DNA of 64,000 bases. Source: Dromaius novaehollandiae. Its lineage: Eukaryota > Chordata > Aves > Casuariiformes > Dromaiidae. The stretch spans positions 14,156,501 through 14,220,500 of the forward strand of contig NC_088113.1 of the NCBI RefSeq assembly GCF_036370855.1, written 5' to 3'. The notes under the pieces were generated by a model. That model was given only the letters and a program-made list of their open reading frames with translations, ran no database searches and was not told where the DNA came from. Made by a program: the position numbers and the translations under genes. Position 1 is the first letter of the stretch. Each line of letters begins with the position of its first letter. Shown piece by piece: positions 58,201 to 64,000 of this stretch.

Positions 58201-60559
58201 GATTACACCTAATTTTCATGGGCTTCATGTCTTTCTACATTCACAGCATAATTCTCCTTTACCACAACTGTAAACACTTTCTTCTTATCTGATCGTTGGT
58301 TCCTCTTGTCCTAAGGAACAATTTTATGCATAAGCATCAAGAGCAATACAAGTGTCCAGCCCCTCTCCATGATAAAAGATGTCACATATACATAGATATA
58401 GGGAAAAAACTCCGTTTGAATGCTTTCTGCCCTCTGCTGCTATGTTCTTGGTGCATACTCCAAATTTCAGCAAAAAAACAGACCTAGTCTTGTGAGTCAT
58501 TTTCTTGATTGATCTAATTTACCTTGAAGGTTAATGTATTCTAAACTAATTCAGAGATTAATAACTACTTAAAGATATATGAAAGACATTTAACTGTATA
58601 CCAGATGAGTGTTGTAACATAGTTTATTATCTCTTCAATGACTTTGGGAGTTCATTTGATGAAATTTAAGGGTTATTTGATTGTTCAATACACAGAGTGG
58701 CAGGTGCAGAGCATAAAGGTGTTTTCAGAGCTTACTCTAGTTAATTGTGAAAAAAGGGATGTAATTCTATTTGCTTATACTGCATATTTCAAATAAAACA
58801 TTTATTTTCAAGGTGATAATTAATTTTCTTATTCCTTTGGCATTTTAAGTAGTCTGTTCATTAAAATTCTATCAATGATTAAATAATTAGTTGGACAAGA
58901 ACAATGCTGGACCTATTCTCCACCTTGCTTTTGACTTCTAGGACAGAATCGATGAAGCTAGACTTTTTTTTTTTCCTTTTCCCCTCACAAGAGGACCCCA
59001 GAATATCAAGGCAAAACTTTGTCTTTATCTATAAGGAACTGTGTCAAGTTTAACTGTTGCCTTTTAAAAAAAATATAAATCAGTGCAAGTCTATTATAAG
59101 CCTAGTGCTTATATGTCCTTTTTTTCCCACTGGAAAACTTTGTCCAGGCATATTCTGGAGAATCTGTGTCTGACCTGATAGAACTACCAAATGGAAATGC
59201 AAGACAGTATTGCATGTGCCCAGAAGCTCTAACTGGGCTGCCATATGCTCAGAAGTTTCAGACATTTCCCTTTGCTAGGAAGTGGAGATGTTATTTGTTG
59301 CCCAGAGATATTTTCACTGAACACCTGCCTAGTACGTCCACCTTTTGTGGGAAGCTCTGTACATATGCAAGAAACAGAAACATTCCTGGCTGCATCAGAT
59401 ATATTGCACATGTACAGAAAGATTGTGTGGCATGCATGCAATAGGTCCAAAACTTTTCAAAATCCTGTACAGAAGTATTGTTCCCTGTGGCTGTACTGTG
59501 CTTGTTTTGGCCTGGCTGGTCTCAGCAATAGATCAAAGTTGAATGGAAGGACCAGCTCTGTTCATCCTTCTGATAGTCCAGTTTCAGATTTCCTCCCATT
59601 TTGGAGAAGGAACATAGGCTCTTATCTGTGTTGCATAAGGTATGTAACAGCTTTACACATGAGTTTGTGGCCTAAATATTTTTGAGTAGAGCTAAGGATC
59701 CCAGATCAGGAACTCTGTTCTGTATGAACAGGAGAGACTATAGTTTGATGCTTGCAAATGCTGAGCATCTTCAGCTCTTTAAAAATGGGTAAGAATTGCA
59801 AATGCTAAGCACCAGCAGGACACAAACCAGACAAGTAGTGTCTACTTTAGATATAGTTTTCTATATCTATGACCAGATAGGTACGAAACTATGAGTGAGT
59901 TGCTAGGCATGTTAATACCTCTGAATGTGTATGTGGTCCCATTCAGTGACCTTTAAAAATAACAAAGATGCTATACAAGGTGTTTTGTGGCCAAGAGTAT
60001 AGTATCTTACTGCTTCTAGGGATTGTATCATGTTTTATCTGGGTTTTTATCTCAAGCCATTGATGCGTAAACAATGGATGCATAATGAGCCCTGGCTACC
60101 TGATTTATCTCCACAAGTACTGATGACTTAATAGCTCATGAGTGTCAGAGCAAAACTGAGGCCAGAGTGATTTATGAACTGTCTTCAATAACAAGAGTGG
60201 CAGAAAAAGATGGATCTAGAATAAGGACGTTGTATGCAACACTGTGCCAGACAGGTAGCAAAATAAAACCTAAAATTTTAATTTTGAGGTTTTGCTAGAC
60301 TGACAGAGGGAAAAGACCTAGTAAAAGATTAGATAAAAGACATGTACATTAAGAATCAGTGAAAACCTTACAAGTATTGAGAAACAAAGTCACATGGATG
60401 AACTGATGAACAGATGTACAAATCCATTAGAAAATGCAGTATGCTAGTGGCTTGCTTAAGACGTGTCCCCTCAGCAGTCTTAGTTGTCTATATCCTGCTA
60501 CCCAGTTCAATGTAGTCTGTCAGGGCTGTGTCCCCCCTCGCTTTGATCAAACTGGAATA

Positions 60560-61880
60560 CACAGGATAAAAACTAGAGTTTCAAAGTTGCCATTTTCAGT
60601 ATTACAAACAGTGGCAAGAAATATCCAGTCTTGGATAGCACACTACTAGAATGATTTTTTGAGAATATAGTCCAATGCATGCTATTTGACTCATGATGTA
60701 GTTTAAGATGCAGAAGAGGTGCAACTAGTGAGGTATTTGTCAGAGAAGTGTACCACACAAGAGCGTATCTGTTTCTTAACAGTGAATTTGACTGAAGCAT
60801 TTGATACTGTCAAGATCTGGACTTTCAAAAGTACCTGCAAGTTAAGTTCTCTAAGGAAATATCAGAAACACCTGTAACAAATTCCCTCAGGACCCTTCGG
60901 ATTTTAACATACTCCAAAGAGGAGAGGATTGTTTCTAAAGAACGCAGCCAGAGACAGAATCAGATACAAGCCAGGAAAGCTCCCATAGCAAGTTAAGATG
61001 AGTAGTTGTGACAGTACCATGAGATGGTTCTGTGATGGAAAGCCTGGCAGAGGGTGCAAGCTCATGCTTGTACCATCATGACTGGTGCACGGTGATGGGC
61101 CAAGCACTGTTCTGTGAACACAGTTGAACAGACTATGAAGTTCTACAAAACACTGAGCTGCAGTTATTCCAGAGAACTGCCCAGTTGAAGCGAATACACA
61201 GAGAAAATCATGAAGCTTGAGTAAGAACAGGTTTGAGAAGTATGGATTCATAATAAACTTGAGGAGAAAAGGACATTATGCTTGTCATTTTGCATCACAG
61301 TATGTCATTAGTCATTATAATCCACAACATATGTTAGTCATGAAAATTTTTGCTGTTTTGGAAATACATAATTGGAGGGTGTTCTCTTGGACAAAGAACT
61401 GTCAAATATCATTAGTACAGTCTTTCTTTTTTTTAAAGAAAGGTTGGAAGCAAGATTGCATCAGTCTCTAGATTAAATTAAATGTCTGCAAATATCCAAT
61501 TTTCTGTTCAAGCAGAAGATCCAGACCTTCTACTGATAATACATACAGCTCAGGAGAGATTTCAACTGCTTACCACACTGTGCATTCAAAGTAGGAAGAA
61601 TTTTTTTCTAAAATCATTTTGGAGCATAGCAGTCTTCTAGGGAACTGAAAGGGTGATTGTTACAGCACACTGCACTGGGCTGGTCTTATATCTGGAATGG
61701 AAGATACGAAATTTTAGAAGATTTCACCAAATCAGCTGTTATTTGGTGAAATGAAAGAGGGCAATGGGGCAGACAGATGAAAATCTTCAAGGAAATGTTA
61801 AAGCGCTATCTCAACCAACATAAAATTGATGTCAACAGCTGGAAATTACTGACAGCAAAGAGGACAAGCTGGCACTTGGC
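60560..61880 (+). mobile_element. Decayed non-LTR retrotransposon (LINE) reverse transcriptase relic
   Basis: Fragments in three plus-strand frames follow, in order, the reverse transcriptase and C-terminal region of a widespread metazoan LINE family. They are RYLSEKC...FLTVNLTEAFDTV (60731-60811; compare the LQEKC...VDLTKAFDTV motif), FEKYGFIINLRRKG (about 61232; the FGLTINLKKT motif), MLVMKIFAVL (61331; the K-hh-K-FTYLG region), LVLYLEW...IRNFRRFHQISC (61680-61739; the TLLYGCETW...LERFHQRCL block), and QMKIFKEMLKRYLN...VNSWKLLTAKRTSW (about 61774-61872; the KRYKDxLKxxL...WExxAxDRxxW block). Many stops and frameshifts separate them. The catalytic FADD stretch was not found and is probably lost. 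The family (RTE-like or other) was not assigned. Confidence 0.72.
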
Positions 61881-64000
61881 AGTTTATGTTGGAATGGCTT
61901 GGTCTGACCAGCAATGCGTAGCTAATTTCAAAGCAAATAGGACTGAAACCTAACAGGTTGAAAGCAGAGGTTCCAAGATTTTCCAACTTGACTTGCACCT
62001 GATCATGGAAAAAAAATGAATGCCATCCATACACTGGCTTTTCAGGATTTGATCGCCCAAGATGCAATACAACAGTATATTATCTTTGATTCAAAAGGAC
62101 ATATTATAATGTCACTGATTACTGCAGTGTCTTATGATACAGCAACACACAGCGATATTTATATTATGAGATAGGTCCTTCAGTTGTTACCATGTGCGTC
62201 TGAAGACTGAAAAAGATCTTGAAGACATATCTGGTTTTTTAGTCTGATCCAGTTTTGCTCTGCGCTTTGAGCTTCTCTTTGGCTTTGATCTGAAAAAAAA
62301 ACACCCAAAAAACAAACAAAAAAACCCCCCAAAGATCAGTACTTTCTGCTTCCAGTTCATGAACAAAAGCATATAGTCTTTCTTACCAGAAACATCTTAA
62401 TTTGTTCTCATTTTTTTCCACACAGTATCAATTCAATTGTGATGGTGGTTTAAACTAGAGACAGTTGAATCGCTTTTTCAGTGCAGACTGTTGAATTCAA
62501 CTAGATACAAAAGCAAACCTGTTCCCACTGTCAAAAACATAGGATGAAATCATGCCTTTTATCCTGTGTTTGGTCAGCCTCCAGATCAGTTTCATGCTTT
62601 ATGGTTCTTTATAAAAAGCATTCAAAATTTTGAACAAAGTTTTTATGAAGGAATGACTTTTCAGTGATAAAAGAGCAATGTTTTCTCAGAAAGTGTGATC
62701 TATTTTTAACCAGTTCTAATGATGTAGTAGTAGCTGGAACCATAATTATCAAGTAAGAGCTTCATTTATTAAGCATTACAGACCTAACAAAAATATTTTC
62801 ACTGTGTCAAGAAACTTCAGTACAAAATATGTGGTAAAATGTAAGACTATGATGTCCATTGGCTTTGGCCCAGATTCTTTTGACTTTTCTTGAAAAAGTT
62901 ATGCAGCATAGAAGATCTATGAACTGATATATAAATTGCAGTTGTGACATTTTGGCATTAATACTGAATTTTCTTGACTCTTAGCTTCCAGTTTAAGTTC
63001 ATTATTTCACAAGTTTTCCAACATTTATTTCCTTGGTGACTGTAGACATTTAGCAAGTTCAGTGGTAGCTTCAAAGTGTTAGGTTCAGAGACCCTGGAGA
63101 TAGGATTGATTTTCTGTTTGAGGCTAAGCATTTTAATCATCATGTTTAAAATCTCTCTCCCCCTTCAAATAGGGAAAATTATCCATAGCGTGCTCTTCTG
63201 TGCAGAGCTTTCAAAACAAAGAAATCCAACTACACAAAAAAACAACATTTCCATTACTTGAGTTTAATGGCAGGCATTAAGTCCCTTAGTCACTTTGCAA
63301 TTTTAGATAAACAGACGAACTATAGACATTCCAGTTACACTAAACTCCCAGTATTTAGCAACATGGTGCTACTTACAGGGATATCTTCCATTTCACTGGT
63401 TGTGCTGATTGGTTGAAAACTTTTTCCGTAAAATAGAACATTACTTCTTTCCTTTGTATTTCCTATTTGATTTGCTTTGGTATCTATGTCCATTGCAATT
63501 TTTCTGTCTAACTTCTCAGAGTGATTTTGTAATTCTTATGATTACATGTGCAATTAAGGCTTAAGTGCTATTAGCGCAAGGGATTTTGAAATTAGGATGA
63601 GACTATATCATTGACATCAAATTTAAATGTCAGCACTACTGGAATAGAAAGTGTGACATCTGTCTTTCAGTAAAGAGCTATGTGGCTCTGCCATACAATT
63701 TGCTAACAGGTATAAAGTATGATGAGGCATCAGGACTCCAAGTTCCCAGCAGCAGTACTTAGCAGACCTAAAATGGATTTACCCACGGTAATTTTTGGAA
63801 TTATCTGTATGCTGACAGCATACAAATGACACAGTGCAAATTATATTATTTTAACTTGTTTATCAGCTTGTCATCATAGCCTTTTTTCTTTTTTTGCAAT
63901 GCAGCACTGTAAATCTGACTCATGCAGAGAAAGTCACAAAGACGCACTGGCCTGTCTAGATTTCCAGCAATATTATTATGAGAAATACATTAGTTTGTCT
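61881..64000. other. Intergenic, AT-rich
   Basis: The first 200 bases may be the remaining tail of the LINE relic. An A/C-rich low-complexity run lies at 62291-62330. No gene or RNA could be supported to the window end. Confidence 0.55.

Larger units (their letters stand above)
44691..60559. other. Intergenic, gene-poor
   Basis: No gene supported. In human the next gene on this side is DOK5, at a distance; no DOK5-like exon was seen. The stretch holds poly-T tracts (45368-45389, 55187-55211), a TA run (47939-47957), an ancient LINE-tail relic (48017-48070), a C-rich run (49913-49936), and AT-rich blocks near 51.5-51.9, 52.4-52.7 and 56.16-56.48 kb that look like candidate conserved noncoding elements. 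Confidence 0.55.

Noticed and set aside
59160..59685. Several overlapping open frames up to 146 codons at 59.2-59.7 kb
   Set aside because: Open in several frames with Cys/Leu-rich random composition and no recognised motif; not convincingly the upstream part of the LINE relic.
60434..60649. CQGCVPPR string resembling the reverse-transcriptase GVKQGCVLAP motif
   Set aside because: It lies upstream of the AFDTV motif, whereas the true motif should follow it; treated as coincidence.

Overview
The window reads as nuclear DNA of a sauropsid vertebrate, most likely a bird. It has two compact, intron-rich protein genes with typical vertebrate splice sites, CpG-island promoters in an AT-rich background, decayed retroelements and many short low-complexity tracts. 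The two genes, a minus-strand CYP24A1 (vitamin D 24-hydroxylase) and a plus-strand PFDN4 (prefoldin subunit 4), are neighbours in the same orientation on human chromosome 20q13.2. This is therefore the conserved CYP24A1-PFDN4 block. No prokaryotic features, CRISPR arrays or operons are present.

Layout. Positions 1-20,600 are gene-poor. They hold a truncated endogenous retrovirus fragment (5' LTR, primer-binding site and leader, minus strand, 876-1683), an isolated CpG-rich patch near 10.9-11.06 kb, a possible orphan exon near 4.46 kb, simple repeats and one ancient repeat relic. Positions ~20,610-29,850 are CYP24A1. All eleven coding exons could be placed base by base and join in frame to 526 codons. 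The promoter lies at ~29,860-30,000, with a TATA box, an inverted CCAAT box and two DR3 elements resembling the known CYP24A1 vitamin D response elements. Immediately upstream are a GGGGCC-type hexanucleotide run, a C-rich minisatellite and a ~20-unit TTTCC array. Positions ~30.4-41.3 kb are the intergenic space between the two divergently transcribed genes.

Positions 41,931-44,416 are PFDN4, with four coding exons (135 aa), a CpG-island promoter without a TATA box, and a YY1-type motif over the start codon. Positions 44.7-64 kb are intergenic. The clear content there is a heavily decayed non-LTR retrotransposon reverse transcriptase (~60.56-61.88 kb), an ancient L3/CR1-like tail near 48.0 kb, poly-T tracts and AT-rich blocks that look like candidate conserved noncoding elements.

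The two genes do not share a pathway. CYP24A1 inactivates calcitriol in mitochondria and is induced by the vitamin D receptor. PFDN4 is part of a cytosolic chaperone for actin and tubulin. I found no novel biological system. The most interesting signals are the compact CYP24A1 promoter with its two candidate start codons, the dense non-B-DNA repeats beside it, an in-frame repeat in the mitochondrial presequence, and the two decayed retroelements.
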